Positions 47,419 through 58,109 of a stretch of 64,000 nt of DNA are shown here, in pieces (the first letter of the stretch is position 1; every line of letters starts with the position of its first letter). Source of the stretch: Polynucleobacter necessarius (GTDB lineage: Bacteria; Pseudomonadota; Gammaproteobacteria; Burkholderiales; Burkholderiaceae); NCBI GenBank assembly GCA_900095165.1, contig LT606947.1, forward strand, positions 1,794,309 through 1,858,308, written 5' to 3'. A model generated the notes under the pieces. It was given only the letters and a program-made list of their open reading frames with translations. It did not search any database and was not told the DNA's origin. Both the position numbers and the translations under genes were made by a program.

Positions 47419-47961
47419 ATGAAGCATTCTGGTAAGCGGTATTTAAAACATCTTCTGTTTTATTTAGGTGGTGATCAACCTCCTGTGAGTTGGTTGGAGA
47501 GAGTTCGCTCGGTATTGGGGGGCTTTTATTGGTCTTATGTTAGTGTTCACTACCGCTAAATACCTTGTTGAGTTAAGTGGTATTGATGAATGGCTGATGG
47601 CTTCCCTGGGCGCAAGCGCTTTATTGGTATTTGTTTTGCCAGGCAGCCCTATGGCTCAGCCCTGGGCAGTAATCGCTGGCAATACCCTATCAGCCCTAGT
47701 TGGAATTAGCTGTTTTCATCTCATTGGGCAGCCATTATTGGCACTACCTGCGGCAGTTGCACTATCTATCCTCGGGATGTTTGTATTGCGGTGTCTGCAC
47801 CCGCCAGCCGCAGCCATCTCTTTAATTGTGGTGCTTGGGCATATTGGTAGCTATCGCTATGCCTTTTCCCCGTAATGATTGATTCGATTCTATTAATTCT
47901 GGCTGGGGTGGTTTACAGCAATTTGACTGGTAAACCTTACCCCAATAAGCCCCCTAGATAA
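47419..47961 (+). pseudogene. HPP family membrane protein, frameshifted twice
   Basis: From ATG 47419 the frame reads KHSGKRYLKHLLFYLGG to VRSVLG, then is lost at a G6 run (47517-47522); five G restore AFIGLMLVFTTAKYLVEL. The middle (47537-47875) has RCLHPPAAAISLIVV, the HPP signature. A T4 run (47864-47867) breaks it again; five T restore FFPVMIDSILLILAGVVYSN. Read together it is a 180-residue protein with four membrane helices. HPP-family proteins are linked to nitrite or other transport in some organisms. Likely inactive. Confidence 0.8.
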
Positions 47962-47988
47962 GGCTCTAGAGAGCATCTTTGATATTTC

Positions 47989-48129
47989 TTATTTAATTTT
48001 GCCTGCAGCAATGGAGGCTTTGCAGTTCAAAATAGCGTAGTTCTGGAACTTACCGGCATTCTCTTTGCGGATAGATTGACCGCATTCAGTTAAAGAATTG
48101 CGTAAGTTAATTTTAGGGATATTGCTCAT
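47989..48129 (-). CDS. Small uncharacterised protein, 46 residues
   Basis: The ATG at 48129 has an AGGAG nine bases upstream on the minus strand, a good ribosome-binding site; a longer frame starting at 48183 is less likely. It reads MSNIPKINLRNSLTECGQSI to the end SIAAGKIK, with two Cys and no hydrophobic segment. I do not recognise it. It lies between the HPP pseudogene and manC, alone and convergent with the former. Confidence 0.45.
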   Translation of the reverse strand: MSNIPKINLRNSLTECGQSIRKENAGKFQNYAILNCKASIAAGKIK

Positions 48130-48324
48130 AGTAATAGCTCCTTTAACGATTTCTATAGTTATTGTTTGAAATTCAATCTGCAATACAGCGCCATTGTGCT
48201 CTTGTCTGGCGCTGCTTGCGATCGGTGGGATTTTAATAAATTCCCATGCTTTGCTAAAGAGGGGCTATAAACCCTTTAAAATCTACTATTATTTATAAAA
48301 AGCATATCCATTACTTTCAAATTC

Positions 48325-49809
48325 ATGGCTTTAGTGATTCCAGTCATTCTTTGCGGCGGCTCCGGTACTCGACTTTGGCCTTTGTCCCGCTCGGGCTTTC
48401 CAAAGCAGTTTTTGGTTCTCTCTGGCGATGGCTCCTCTCAAAGCCTTTTTCAGCAAGCAGTAGAGCGCATCAATTCTGTTGCTAGTGCAAAAATTACACT
48501 CGGCAATACCTTGGTAGTCACTAATGAAGACCATCGATTCTTGGTGCTTGACCAATTGCGTGAAATGAAATCAGTTCACACTACTTTGCTGCTGGAGCCA
48601 GTAGGTCGCAATACAGCACCTGCACTCAGTATGGCCGCTTTTTGTGCGCAACAATTAGCTCAAGATCAGGATCCGATTTTGGTAATTACACCGGCAGATC
48701 AAACGATTCAAAATCCTGCAGCCTTTACTAAAGCGTTACAGGATTGCATCGCGGTGGTAGAGGCAAATAAACAAAGGATTGCTATTTTGGGTATCACCCC
48801 AACTGCACCTGAAACAGGCTATGGATATATTCAGCGCTCAGGCGCAAAGGATCAACACAATGCCTTTGTAGTCGACCGCTTTGTAGAAAAGCCTGATAGC
48901 CAGACTGCACAAAGTTATTTGGCGGATGGTGGCTATCTTTGGAACGGCGGTATGTTTGTGCTCAATGCGAGCACATGGTTAGCGGCCCTCAAGGAGTATT
49001 GTGTTGATATTTATGATGCTTCACAAAAAGCATGGCAAGCCAAGTCTGAAGATAAGACCGACGGTGTGCAATTCATTCGCCCGGGCAAGGAAGAGTTCAT
49101 GGCGATTCCAGCTGAATCTATTGACTACGCGGTAATTGAAAAGTGCCCGAATAGTCGAGGCGGTCAATACAACATCAAGATGGTGGAATTAGACGCTGGC
49201 TGGAATGATCTTGGTGCTTGGGATGCTGTTTGGCAAGTGGGTAAACAAGATCAAGATGGCAATGTCACTAGTGGCGATACTTTGTTGACGAATTCTAAAA
49301 ATTCTTTAGTGCATGCTAATAGTCGTTTGGTAAGTGCTGTTGGGGTTGAAAATCTCATCATCGTAGAAACGGCAGACGCAGTGTTGGTTGCTGATCGCAA
49401 AAATAGCCAAGATGTTAAAAACATTGTGAATCAGCTGGAGTCACAAAAGCGGGAAGAGAAAAGTCTGCATCGCAAGGTTGCTAGGCCCTGGGGCTGGTAT
49501 GACAGTGTGGATGAAGGCGAGCGCTTTAAGGTAAAGCGTATTCAGGTTAAGCCGGGTGCCAGTCTATCCTTGCAAATGCATCATCACCGCGCGGAGCATT
49601 GGATTGTGGTCAAAGGTGTGGCAGAGATTACCAATGGGGATCAAGTAATCACTCTCCAGGAAAATCAAAGTACTTATATTTCGCAGGGGCAAACACATCG
49701 ACTAGCAAATCGTGGTAGTGAGCCTCTGGAGATTATTGAAGTGCAGTCGGGTAGTTATTTAGGTGAAGATGACATTGTTCGTTTTGAAGACACTTATGGA
49801 AGAGGTTGA
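48325..49809 (+). CDS. manC: Mannose-1-phosphate guanylyltransferase / mannose-6-phosphate isomerase
   Basis: 494 residues, the two-domain type. The N-terminal domain has [20 protein letters not shown] and [11 protein letters not shown]; the C-terminal cupin has [20 protein letters not shown]. It makes GDP-mannose, feeding gmd. Ends with a short overlap to the region before gmd; gmd starts about 30 bases after. First gene of the GDP-fucose cluster manC-gmd-fcl. Confidence 0.94.
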   Translation: MALVIPVILCGGSGTRLWPLSRSGFPKQFLVLSGDGSSQSLFQQAVERINSVASAKITLGNTLVVTNEDHRFLVLDQLREMKSVHTTLLLEPVGRNTAPALSMAAFCAQQLAQDQDPILVITPADQTIQNPAAFTKALQDCIAVVEANKQRIAILGITPTAPETGYGYIQRSGAKDQHNAFVVDRFVEKPDSQTAQSYLADGGYLWNGGMFVLNASTWLAALKEYCVDIYDASQKAWQAKSEDKTDGVQFIRPGKEEFMAIPAESIDYAVIEKCPNSRGGQYNIKMVELDAGWNDLGAWDAVWQVGKQDQDGNVTSGDTLLTNSKNSLVHANSRLVSAVGVENLIIVETADAVLVADRKNSQDVKNIVNQLESQKREEKSLHRKVARPWGWYDSVDEGERFKVKRIQVKPGASLSLQMHHHRAEHWIVVKGVAEITNGDQVITLQENQSTYISQGQTHRLANRGSEPLEIIEVQSGSYLGEDDIVRFEDTYGRG

Positions 49810-49838
49810 AGAACAGCCAAGGGAAGAAATTAATCAAT

Positions 49839-50981
49839 ATGACCAGTCAAGCCAATAGCAAACAAAAAGTAGCGCTCATCACAGGTATTACAGGACAAGA
49901 TGGTTCCTACCTTGCTGAGTTTTTGCTAGAAAAGGGTTACATCGTTCATGGCATTAAACGCCGCGCATCCTCTTTTAATACTGAGCGTATTAACCATATT
50001 TATCAAGACCCCCATATTGATCATCGTGATTTGATTTTGCATTATGGTGACCTAACGGATACCAGCAATTTGGTGCGCATCATTCAAGAATCACAGCCCG
50101 ACGAGATTTATAACTTGGGCGCACAGTCCCATGTAGCTGTGTCTTTTGAGTCGCCTGAATATACGGCAGATGTTGATGCTATAGGCCCATTAAGGATATT
50201 GGAGGCAATACGAATTTTGGGTCTCGAAAAGAAGACCCGTTTTTATCAAGCGTCTACCTCAGAGTTATACGGCTTGGTACAAGAAATCCCGCAAACAGAA
50301 ACTACGCCGTTTTATCCGCGCAGTCCTTACGCAGTTGCCAAAATGTATGCGTACTGGATCACCGTGAACTATCGTGAAGCCTATGGCATTTATGCTTGTA
50401 ATGGCATCTTGTTTAATCATGAATCCAAGCGTCGTGGTGAAACTTTTGTAACTCGCAAGGTGACTCGTGGTTTGGCGAATATTGCACAAGGGCTAGAGAA
50501 ATGCCTTTACATGGGCAATATTGATGTCCTGCGTGACTGGGGTCATGCAAAAGACTATGTCCGCATGCAATGGCTGATGCTGCAACAAGAGCAGCCTGAT
50601 GATTTTGTGATTGCCACAGGGGTGCAATTTACAGTGCGTGAATTTATTACCCGTAGCGCTAAACAATTGGGTATCACGCTGAAGTTCGAGGGTGTTGCTG
50701 AAAATGAAAAAGCCATCGTGGCAGCTATTGAAGGCGATAAAGCCCCAGCTCTAAAAGTTGGCGATGTGATTGTACAAATTGATCCTCGGTATTACCGTCC
50801 GACTGAAGTGGAGACTCTTTTAGGAAATCCTGCCAAAGCAAAAGGAAAGCTAGGTTGGGTCCCCGAAATCACACTCGATCAAATGATCGTCGAGATGGTA
50901 GCTAATGATCTTGATCAAGCCAAGCAACATGCACTATTACTGCAGCATGGTCATAGTGTTTCGGTAGGCAAGGAAAGTTAA
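49839..50981 (+). CDS. gmd: GDP-mannose 4,6-dehydratase
   Basis: About 380 residues; the ATG at 49839 follows a GGGAAGAA motif, and an earlier in-frame start at 49806 overlaps man[21 protein letters not shown] is the NADP loop; [17 protein letters not shown] and [14 protein letters not shown] give the active site. It makes GDP-4-keto-6-deoxymannose. fcl follows 32 bases later. With fcl it supplies GDP-L-fucose, the likely donor of the GT10 enzyme at 3.7-4.6 kb. Confidence 0.95.
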   Translation: MTSQANSKQKVALITGITGQDGSYLAEFLLEKGYIVHGIKRRASSFNTERINHIYQDPHIDHRDLILHYGDLTDTSNLVRIIQESQPDEIYNLGAQSHVAVSFESPEYTADVDAIGPLRILEAIRILGLEKKTRFYQASTSELYGLVQEIPQTETTPFYPRSPYAVAKMYAYWITVNYREAYGIYACNGILFNHESKRRGETFVTRKVTRGLANIAQGLEKCLYMGNIDVLRDWGHAKDYVRMQWLMLQQEQPDDFVIATGVQFTVREFITRSAKQLGITLKFEGVAENEKAIVAAIEGDKAPALKVGDVIVQIDPRYYRPTEVETLLGNPAKAKGKLGWVPEITLDQMIVEMVANDLDQAKQHALLLQHGHSVSVGKES

Positions 50982-51013
50982 ATGCCAAACATGAATTTTG
51001 GAACGGATAAATA

Positions 51014-51991
51014 GTGTCTCTAGATTTAAATCAAAAAATCTATGTAGCTGGCCATATGGGTATGGTGGGCTCAGCCATCGTCCGAAATTTAAAGAGCAAA
51101 GGCTTTAGAAATATTATTGGTCGTACTCATGCTGAGTTAGATCTCACCAATCAAGCTGCCGTAAGAGCTTTCTTTGAACAAGAAAAACCAGCTCAAGTTT
51201 ATTTAGCTGCTGCAAAAGTGGGTGGTATTCACGCGAACAATACTTTCCCAGCGGAATTCATATATCAGAACCTGATGATGGAAGCTAATATTGTTCATCA
51301 GGCTTTCGAAAATGGCGTGAAGAAACTCTTATTTTTAGGTTCAAGCTGTATCTATCCAAAGCTTGCGCCACAACCCATGTCAGAAAATGCACTTCTGACG
51401 GGTAAGTTAGAGTCAACCAATGAGCCTTATGCTATTGCAAAAATTGCTGGCATTAAATTATGTGAAAGCTATAACCGTCAATACGGTGACTCACATGGAA
51501 TTGATTACCGCTCAGTAATGCCTACTAATCTCTATGGTCCTGGAGATAATTACCATCCTGAAAATAGCCATGTCATACCTGCATTGATTAGACGCTTTCA
51601 TGAAGCTAAAGTAGCTAATACCCCCGAGGTATTGATTTGGGGAACGGGTACGCCAAAGCGTGAGTTTCTGTATGTCGATGATATGGCTGCAGCCTCTGTG
51701 TTTGTGATGGATCTGGCAAAAGAGATATATGACAAATATATGTCGCCAATGCAAAGTCACATTAATGTGGGCTTTGGGTCTGATGTCACGATTGCCGAAT
51801 TGGCTAAAGCGGTTGGGACTGCGGTAGGGTATCAGGGTCAAATTACTTTTGATTCGAGTAAACCTGATGGCGCGCCTCGGAAGTGGATGGACTCTAGTAG
51901 GTTGAACCAGTTAGGTTGGCAGGCCAAAATAGATTTAGACATTGGGCTAGAACAGGCATATGCCGATTTTTTAAAAAACCATACTAAGTGA
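51014..51991 (+). CDS. fcl: GDP-L-fucose synthase
   Basis: 325 residues from a [21 protein letters not shown] is the NADPH loop, [15 protein letters not shown] and [16 protein letters not shown] supply Ser and Tyr-x3-Lys, and the enzyme is of normal length. It epimerises and reduces the gmd product to GDP-L-fucose. Twelve bases later begins the polytopic membrane protein gene at 52004. Confidence 0.95.
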   Translation: MSLDLNQKIYVAGHMGMVGSAIVRNLKSKGFRNIIGRTHAELDLTNQAAVRAFFEQEKPAQVYLAAAKVGGIHANNTFPAEFIYQNLMMEANIVHQAFENGVKKLLFLGSSCIYPKLAPQPMSENALLTGKLESTNEPYAIAKIAGIKLCESYNRQYGDSHGIDYRSVMPTNLYGPGDNYHPENSHVIPALIRRFHEAKVANTPEVLIWGTGTPKREFLYVDDMAAASVFVMDLAKEIYDKYMSPMQSHINVGFGSDVTIAELAKAVGTAVGYQGQITFDSSKPDGAPRKWMDSSRLNQLGWQAKIDLDIGLEQAYADFLKNHTK

Positions 51992-52003
51992 TCAGTCTGC
52001 ATT

Positions 52004-53611
52004 TTGTTAGCTAGAGCAAAACAACTATTTGCCATTCGTAATGACTATTTCATAGTTATTTGTTTTGCGCTGGTAAACCTCTTTTTCTTTCAAAGACACT
52101 TCCTCTTATTTATGGATTACTCCATTTTTTGGGAGGGGGCGTATCGAGTTTCTTTAGGGCAAATTCCATTTACCGATTTTGGAACACCAGTCGGGCCAGC
52201 ATCTTTCTTCATCCCCGCCATTTTCTTCAAGCTATTTTCCCCGAGCTGGTTTGTTATGCAGCTCTCGCAGATGTTTGAAAATGCCTTATTGCTGGTCTTG
52301 GCTTATCAATTACTCAAGCGCTTGCAGTTCACGCAGGTCAATATCAATAGAGCAATTGCCTGCTTCTCATTTCTCTATTTAGTATTTTTATCGCACCCTT
52401 GGTACAACTCTGGTGCCTTTTTTTGCTTTCTGACTTCCATGGTTTTATTACTGAGCACGAGCCGCTGGTCTCTAATGGCGGCAGGGGCAATGAGTGGCAT
52501 TTGTTTTCTAGCTAAGCAAGATTATGGTGTCATGAATCTGTGCCTGGGTTTTTTGGTGATCTTGTTAACTCAAGCACAGCAAAGCGGTCCTTATCGCAAG
52601 ATTACATTCCAATTTTCCGCCATTAGGAATATGCAGCGGCTCACATCAATTGTTGGTGCCGGTATTTTGTTTTTGGCATTTTTTGCTTTACCGATAGTTG
52701 CTCTTATTTATTCTGTAGATAGCGCCCAGTTTTTCTATTGGTTTAATTATGGTCAGCCTCCTCATGAAATCCGCAAGATCCATATTTGGGATTTTGCTAA
52801 TCATGGCAACTTATTTTTACCCGCCTGCATTGCATTTTATTTTTCTTATCGCACTGTGCGCATGGATTTATTGTTTGCGGGCATATTCTTCATTTGCGCA
52901 TTTATTGTTTCGAGTACCAGTGGCTTGGACTACACAGCCTTATTTTTCTTTTTATTCTTGCCTTTGCTTGTGCAGACTGCGAAGGATAAGCAGCTTGTTC
53001 AAAAAAGATGGCTATCGGTACTATTGGTAGTCGCCGTCATGACATGCATCGCATTCCCGGCAAAATATTTATACCGCTTGGTACAAACTACTGTGCTAGT
53101 GAAAGCGGAGCCATTCTCATTTAGGCATGTATATGTCACTAGGCCTGTTCAAGCCTATCCAGAGTCTATGCCTTATTTTAAGAATGTGATGAGCTCAAAT
53201 GATTCGATACTGATGATTGAGAAACTTCAGGAAATAGTCAAAGCCAATCCTAATGTGGCTTTAAAAGTACTCAATATCAGCGAGTTAACCCCTATCTATG
53301 CAGAATTAGGTAGCCCACCACCTTTGCATTACCCACTTTGGTATCACACTAAGATTTCCTTGTTCCCAAAAGAAATCAAGCTGATTAATCAGGATATTGA
53401 CAAAAATCATTTTGACATCGTTCTCCTGCAAAATGCCCATGGGCAGGCAAATTTCGATGAGTTTCTCACTCGCCTCCAGAAGAATGCTAACTATCAGACG
53501 TTACGTGAGCAGGGCTTTGTATCTCCCACTGCATCAACGGGGGATACTTGTTTTGAGGGTTGCTGCCCCAATCACATTTATGTCTTCGTAAGACGTAGCT
53601 TGCTGAAGTAA
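52004..53611 (+). CDS. Polytopic membrane protein, GT-C-like glycosyltransferase
   Basis: 535 residues from a TTG 12 bases after fcl. There are about ten hydrophobic segments, with the first periplasmic loop reading MDYSIFWEGAYRVSLGQIPF then TDFGTPVGPASFF, which resembles the acidic loop of GT-C enzymes (e.g. ArnT/PMT-type) that use lipid-linked sugars. The soluble C-terminal part (VLLQNAHGQANFDEF) is about 150 residues. It could transfer a sugar in the periplasm. Family assignment is by topology and motif, not by confirmed homology. Confidence 0.6.
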   Translation: MLARAKQLFAIRNDYFIVICFALVNLFFFQRHFLLFMDYSIFWEGAYRVSLGQIPFTDFGTPVGPASFFIPAIFFKLFSPSWFVMQLSQMFENALLLVLAYQLLKRLQFTQVNINRAIACFSFLYLVFLSHPWYNSGAFFCFLTSMVLLLSTSRWSLMAAGAMSGICFLAKQDYGVMNLCLGFLVILLTQAQQSGPYRKITFQFSAIRNMQRLTSIVGAGILFLAFFALPIVALIYSVDSAQFFYWFNYGQPPHEIRKIHIWDFANHGNLFLPACIAFYFSYRTVRMDLLFAGIFFICAFIVSSTSGLDYTALFFFLFLPLLVQTAKDKQLVQKRWLSVLLVVAVMTCIAFPAKYLYRLVQTTVLVKAEPFSFRHVYVTRPVQAYPESMPYFKNVMSSNDSILMIEKLQEIVKANPNVALKVLNISELTPIYAELGSPPPLHYPLWYHTKISLFPKEIKLINQDIDKNHFDIVLLQNAHGQANFDEFLTRLQKNANYQTLREQGFVSPTASTGDTCFEGCCPNHIYVFVRRSLLK

Positions 53612-53658
53612 ATATTCTTTAATTATTTATTTTTTTAGGGCTTATTGCTCAGCACTAA

Positions 53659-54669
53659 TTACCTCTGGGACATCTGCTGACGTAGTTTTTCAGCATCCCA
53701 ATTTAATAGGGCGTGTACAGCGCTCTCACTCAGTGGCTCAAGCCGGGCATCAGGGCTTAGTCGGCTAATCACATCAAAATAGCAGCGTAGCTGAGCTGTT
53801 TTAGCCTTGTTGAAATCAGGCTTTACAAAAACCCCAGTATTTTCAATGAAGATCAGTTCCGGCTCTTCGCCAGAAGAGTGATTTTCAAAATTTTTCCAGG
53901 AGGAGTAGGTATTTGCCTTGGGCCCCAAAAACACCGCATGGTCTGGAAACAAAACCCATTCTTGGGTCAGTCGCTTAAATAGACGCGACTCAAAAGCTAG
54001 GGCCTGTACCTCCTTATCGGCAAATGGAAGGTAGTTTGGGACCAAGGAGGTGTGGGTGCTTAGCGACGAACTTGCTGCTATGTACACTTCTTTTGGAACA
54101 AAAGCTAAATTGATTTTCTCAAGAAGGGAGTAAATGCCTTCAATCGAATTCGCACCAAGAACAATCCCGTGGTTTTTTAGGAAGATCACGTTTGCTTGCG
54201 GCGCGTTCTGTAAGGCTTCATAAATGGCTTGAGCAAGTTCTGGGCCCGGTTTGTGATAACCAACAAATACTGTGTTTATGGATGATTGCTGGCAAATTTT
54301 CTCGACAGACTTCTGGCAGTCTTGGGTGACTAGATGACTTAAAGCATTGATAGCATGTAAGTGCACCACCACTTGATGTGGCATCAGAGCGTGCAAAATA
54401 GTTTCAATTGAAGGTCTGAGTGTGTGCTCGCCAATAGTTTGTGGCTTTACATCAAAATCTTGTTTAGCCAATGCATCTTGCAGATGCCTCAAGTTTACGG
54501 GGACAAAAACATCTTCATTATTGGCATTAGCAAGCCATGTGCCAAAACCCTTAATCCAGAGCGTTTCATTTTCTTTCCATGAAACATTGCCTCCGGCTCC
54601 TTGAGCCAATAGAGGGTCTTTGCCGAGGTCGGCACACATTTGGCTGATGGTTTGATGACTAATCGCCAT
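53659..54669 (-). CDS. Class II aldolase/adducin family protein
   Basis: 336 residues. QGAGGNVSWKENETLWIKGFG is the typical start; zinc ligands are likely in VVHLHAINALSHLV and LKNHGIVLG. Substrate unknown; relatives act on sugar phosphates such as fuculose- or ribulose-phosphate, or on 3-oxo-tetronate-phosphate. It is the last gene of the minus-strand cluster that contains a HAD phosphatase, a kinase-like domain and a nucleotidyltransferase, so it may take part in making an unusual glycan unit (inference). Confidence 0.8.
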   Translation of the reverse strand: MAISHQTISQMCADLGKDPLLAQGAGGNVSWKENETLWIKGFGTWLANANNEDVFVPVNLRHLQDALAKQDFDVKPQTIGEHTLRPSIETILHALMPHQVVVHLHAINALSHLVTQDCQKSVEKICQQSSINTVFVGYHKPGPELAQAIYEALQNAPQANVIFLKNHGIVLGANSIEGIYSLLEKINLAFVPKEVYIAASSSLSTHTSLVPNYLPFADKEVQALAFESRLFKRLTQEWVLFPDHAVFLGPKANTYSSWKNFENHSSGEEPELIFIENTGVFVKPDFNKAKTAQLRCYFDVISRLSPDARLEPLSESAVHALLNWDAEKLRQQMSQR

Positions 54670-54680
54670 AGTTTTATTGC

Positions 54681-55433
54681 CTATTTGGCTTCACTTAACT
54701 TACTTAATAACTGTCGCAGTTCTTTGAAATTTTTAAAGCTGGCATCAGGCGCATTAGACCCCGCTCCAAACTCAACCCCCTCATGAATTTTTTGCAAAGT
54801 GACAGCATTAATCTTTTCTTTGCCACCGAGGATGTCGTTGATGGGGTTATCGCCAATCATCCAAATGCAGTCACCTTTGGGCTGCATTTTTTCAAGGGCA
54901 ATCTGAAAGGGTGCTTCATGAGGCTTATCAAACCCCGCCTCTTCACTAGTAACGATGTAATTAAAGTAATGGTCCAAGCCAAAATAGACAACCTTATGGA
55001 ACTGAATCTGCGCGGTTAAATCAGTCACGATCGCTGTCGGGATTCCTAAGAAACGCAAATCATCTAATAGCTCTTTGACATCATCAAAGAGAACCGCATT
55101 AGCTAAAAACGTGCGCCAATACGTTTGTTCAAAATCTAGGGCAAGCAGAACTTGTGACCCTAGGCCCATAATCTCTAGCATGCGTTGCAGATAGAGTAAG
55201 CGACTATGTGAGGAAGCAGTGTGGCCTAAGCGGGTCTTAATTTGTTTGCGAGTCTCGCTAAAAGCCTCATCAAAATCCTTTCCGCTAATAGAAAAAGTGC
55301 TCATCACCTTTTCTTTAACGGCTTGCTGCGCTGCTGCGTGTGCAGGGTCATACGGATAGAGAGTGTTATCTGTATCAAATAACACGGCATCAGGCAGGCG
55401 CAAGAAGCGACTTTGGTCAGCAATTTGGATCAT
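54681..55433 (-). CDS. HAD family hydrolase
   Basis: The ATG at 55433 overlaps the preceding stop (ATGA); a longer in-frame start lies in the upstream gene. About 250 residues. DAVLFDTDNTLYPYDP holds the HAD Asp-x-Asp nucleophile pair, TAIVTDLTAQIQFHKVV the Thr and the C-terminal CIWMIGDNPINDILGGKE the metal-binding acidic residues. It probably dephosphorylates a sugar phosphate or similar. It lies between the class II aldolase and the kinase-fused membrane protein. Confidence 0.85.
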   Translation of the reverse strand: MIQIADQSRFLRLPDAVLFDTDNTLYPYDPAHAAAQQAVKEKVMSTFSISGKDFDEAFSETRKQIKTRLGHTASSHSRLLYLQRMLEIMGLGSQVLLALDFEQTYWRTFLANAVLFDDVKELLDDLRFLGIPTAIVTDLTAQIQFHKVVYFGLDHYFNYIVTSEEAGFDKPHEAPFQIALEKMQPKGDCIWMIGDNPINDILGGKEKINAVTLQKIHEGVEFGAGSNAPDASFKNFKELRQLLSKLSEAK

Positions 55434-57522
55434 ATGAATCGTCTTGTTAGGGCTTGGTTGATATGCGAAAGGGTAACAAGCTGCATTAGTCCTAAAACAC
55501 CATTTTGCCATTGAGGCTGCAAATCTAGGAATTCGAAGATTTGCGGGCAAATCAACTGCGCTGCCATCTGAATATCTTCCGCGTTGGCTTCGCCATCAAT
55601 ACTGATTTCCACCTCAGATACGTCGGCATTAGTGTTCATATCAACATGAAGACCGCAAACCCCAATCAGAACACGTTTTAATGACAATTCATTGAAGCCG
55701 TGTCGTGATTTAACGACTAACTTCAGGCGAGGTGGGTTTTGTTCGCTAGCATTGGCAAGTGAGCTTGAATGAATAGGGCGCAAGCTAAAAATTAAGTCAG
55801 CAAAAGCAGCTTGTGGGCGGATAAACTTTTCTGAGTCAGGTTTGCGCTTAGCTAATGCATCCAATACGCGCTCAATGGTGTAACCACGTTTATTCACATC
55901 ACGCTGCACCTTAAAGTAGGTCCGCAGATCTTCGTCAATATCGAGGTAAACACTGAGGTCATAGCATTCACGCAGGATGGGCAAATAGAGGGCATGAAGA
56001 CCGCTCGCAATAATAATGTCATTGCTCTTAACCTTGAATGGCCTACTCATCTTACCGGTATCGTGGTCGTAATGACATGCAGCTATGGATATCTACCATC
56101 TGTCAAAGAAACTAGATTAGTGGCAAAACTTTCTAAATCGTTGGCGGCTGGATTAATTTGAGTTATGACTTGCCACATCAGTTGATGGCGACCCCAAAGA
56201 TGGTAATCATCTCTCGAGATAGCGGCTACGGAATGAGAGCCAAAAAGTCCTGCAATCGCATTGGCAAAAGTGTCCTTGCCTGCTCCAGAGTCCCCAGCTA
56301 CACCAATCACAAAAGGCTTTCTGCTTAGTCTAAAGAAATCATTACGAATGACGGTTTCACGCCAGATGCGAATGGCGAGAACAATGCCTGTAGCTACCAG
56401 CGCAGTATGGGTGAGTGAAATCAGGCGCGAGCCGATCAAATGCACATCGCCCACAGTATTTTGCATATCCAATGCTTGCAAAACTACTTCAAGTTGGGTG
56501 TCGACGAATAGAACAGCGCTCAATGCGTACAAGATTGAAAAGATCGAGGTGATATAGACGGCTGCTCGATCGCCACTGACTTGATAGGCAACCAATAATG
56601 GCAGTATCCAGATAAACCATCCTGGCGATGCTGGGGTTAGCAGCACAACCAATAGAAATGCTATGCCCAAGATGGCACTAAATAGCTCAAAGTTCATGCG
56701 CTTGATTCTCCAGGCTGCATAGAGCATCAAGAGATAAGCTAGGGGAACTAGATAGACTGTCGTATCGCGAACAAGACTAATCGACAGTTGATAAATCTTC
56801 TCTACTTCGGGATTGCTAGCCAACATACCAATGCCAGCTTGAGAAAATAAAAACGGCAAAAAGAAAATGCCAAAACCTATGACAATACCCATGATAAATT
56901 TGCGTAAAAGTTGACGCAGATTGCCATTATGAAAAAGGTAAATCAAAAAGAAAGGCAGGCCTAGAGCCATGCTGAGCTTCGAAGAAATGGCTGCAACCAA
57001 AAAGATGCCCGATGGGAGCAGCTTATGCTCTCTCAAAAAGTAAACGGCACTCATTAATAAAAATACGGGAATGATGTCGTTGTACCCAAGGCAATATCTG
57101 GCAATCAGGTTGATGGGTGAGAGTCAGTAAATGGCTAGTAATACCCAATCTTTAGTTTTCAGTAGTTTGCGCAGAATGAGCAATAAACCAAAGTCAGTCG
57201 CTATTAAGCTCAGACCATACCCAAATGTCAAGGGAATCGAGAGCAATTTGCATAACAAGCTAAAAGGCAATAGGAATAGCCACATGGCATAGCCATACGG
57301 AAAAGCAATTGCTGTGCCGCCTTGGCTTAAGCATGCTTGCCAAGGATCTAAGGTAAATATGGCAATGCTGTTGTTCAGAAAAGGTACGTACCACTGGCCA
57401 ACAGGATTTGGCAGAATGGCAGCGATTAGCCTTAGGCGTAAAACGAGACCCAGTAAGAAGGGTGGGCTTTTGCAGTAAGCAAACAAAGACTTTAAAGATA
57501 GGGCCGACATATTTATAGACAT
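55430..57522 (-). pseudogene. Membrane glycosyltransferase-like protein fused to a uridine-kinase-like domain, broken
   Basis: Three open pieces form one gene. The N part (57124-57522) has membrane helices and ends at a TGA (57124-57126) where the same phase continues LSPINLIARYCLGYNDIIPV; Trp to TGA would explain it. The middle (56083-57054) continues the membrane part, then FVIGVAGDSGAGKDTFANAI, a P-loop kinase start with ISRDDYHLWGRH. A frameshift near 56087 (CC, where CCC restores HYDHDTGKMSRP) separates the C part, whose NDIIIASGLHALYLPILREC resembles uridine/phosphoribulokinase enzymes. Whole length about 695 residues. The fused membrane/kinase architecture is unusual. Confidence 0.75.
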
Positions 57523-58109
57523 TCTTTCCAGATCTCAGGTTTCTTGGTGCAAATAGCATCAGCTGTTATATGGCGCTCAGCAAGTAGTTTGACTAATTCT
57601 GGAATGGCAGTTTCCGCGGGGCGACCTTGGAGCTCTGGGGAGACGAGGCAAAGCTTAAAGCCCGCATCTTGCAGGCGCCTGGCATCTTGACCAGTCAGCG
57701 GGAACTTAGTAAAGCAATCCACCCAAACCCAGTCAACTTTTCCAGCAAGAGTGAGTGCTGTGTCAATTGATTCAAACTCAGATACACGCACTGCACAACG
57801 CTGCTCTCCGAGATTTGACCGCTTGATCAGAAACGGAAATGATTGATCTAGAAAAAAGTAGTCCGTAATTCCATGCTGCTTCATCAAATCAATTAAGCGC
57901 GCTTCCAAACCCTCTTCTTTGATGTTGAGAATGAGAGTGCCATGCTGATAGTGCTGGATCCATTCTTCAAAATTATCTCCAGCAGTAAAAGGGTCGTGAT
58001 GGATTACCAGCTTGCCATTGTCTGAGCGAATATCCACTTCAACGCCATACTCAAATGGAGTTGCTTTAAGCTCCTCAATGGTATTGCGTCGATGAGAAAT
58101 GAATTTCAT
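57513..58109 (-). CDS. Glycerophosphodiester phosphodiesterase-like protein
   Basis: 198 residues, short for the family. FISHRRNTIEELKATPFEYG then VEVDIRSDNGKLVIHHDPF give the His-Arg, Glu-x-Asp and His-Asp of GDPD/PLC-like TIM-barrel enzymes, and NIKEEGLEARLIDLM the later Glu. It ends with ICTKKPEIWKECL. It overlaps both its neighbours, so it is tightly coupled. It may cleave a phosphodiester in the cytoplasm or a lipid head group; the substrate is unknown. Intact. Confidence 0.7.
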   Translation of the reverse strand: MKFISHRRNTIEELKATPFEYGVEVDIRSDNGKLVIHHDPFTAGDNFEEWIQHYQHGTLILNIKEEGLEARLIDLMKQHGITDYFFLDQSFPFLIKRSNLGEQRCAVRVSEFESIDTALTLAGKVDWVWVDCFTKFPLTGQDARRLQDAGFKLCLVSPELQGRPAETAIPELVKLLAERHITADAICTKKPEIWKECL

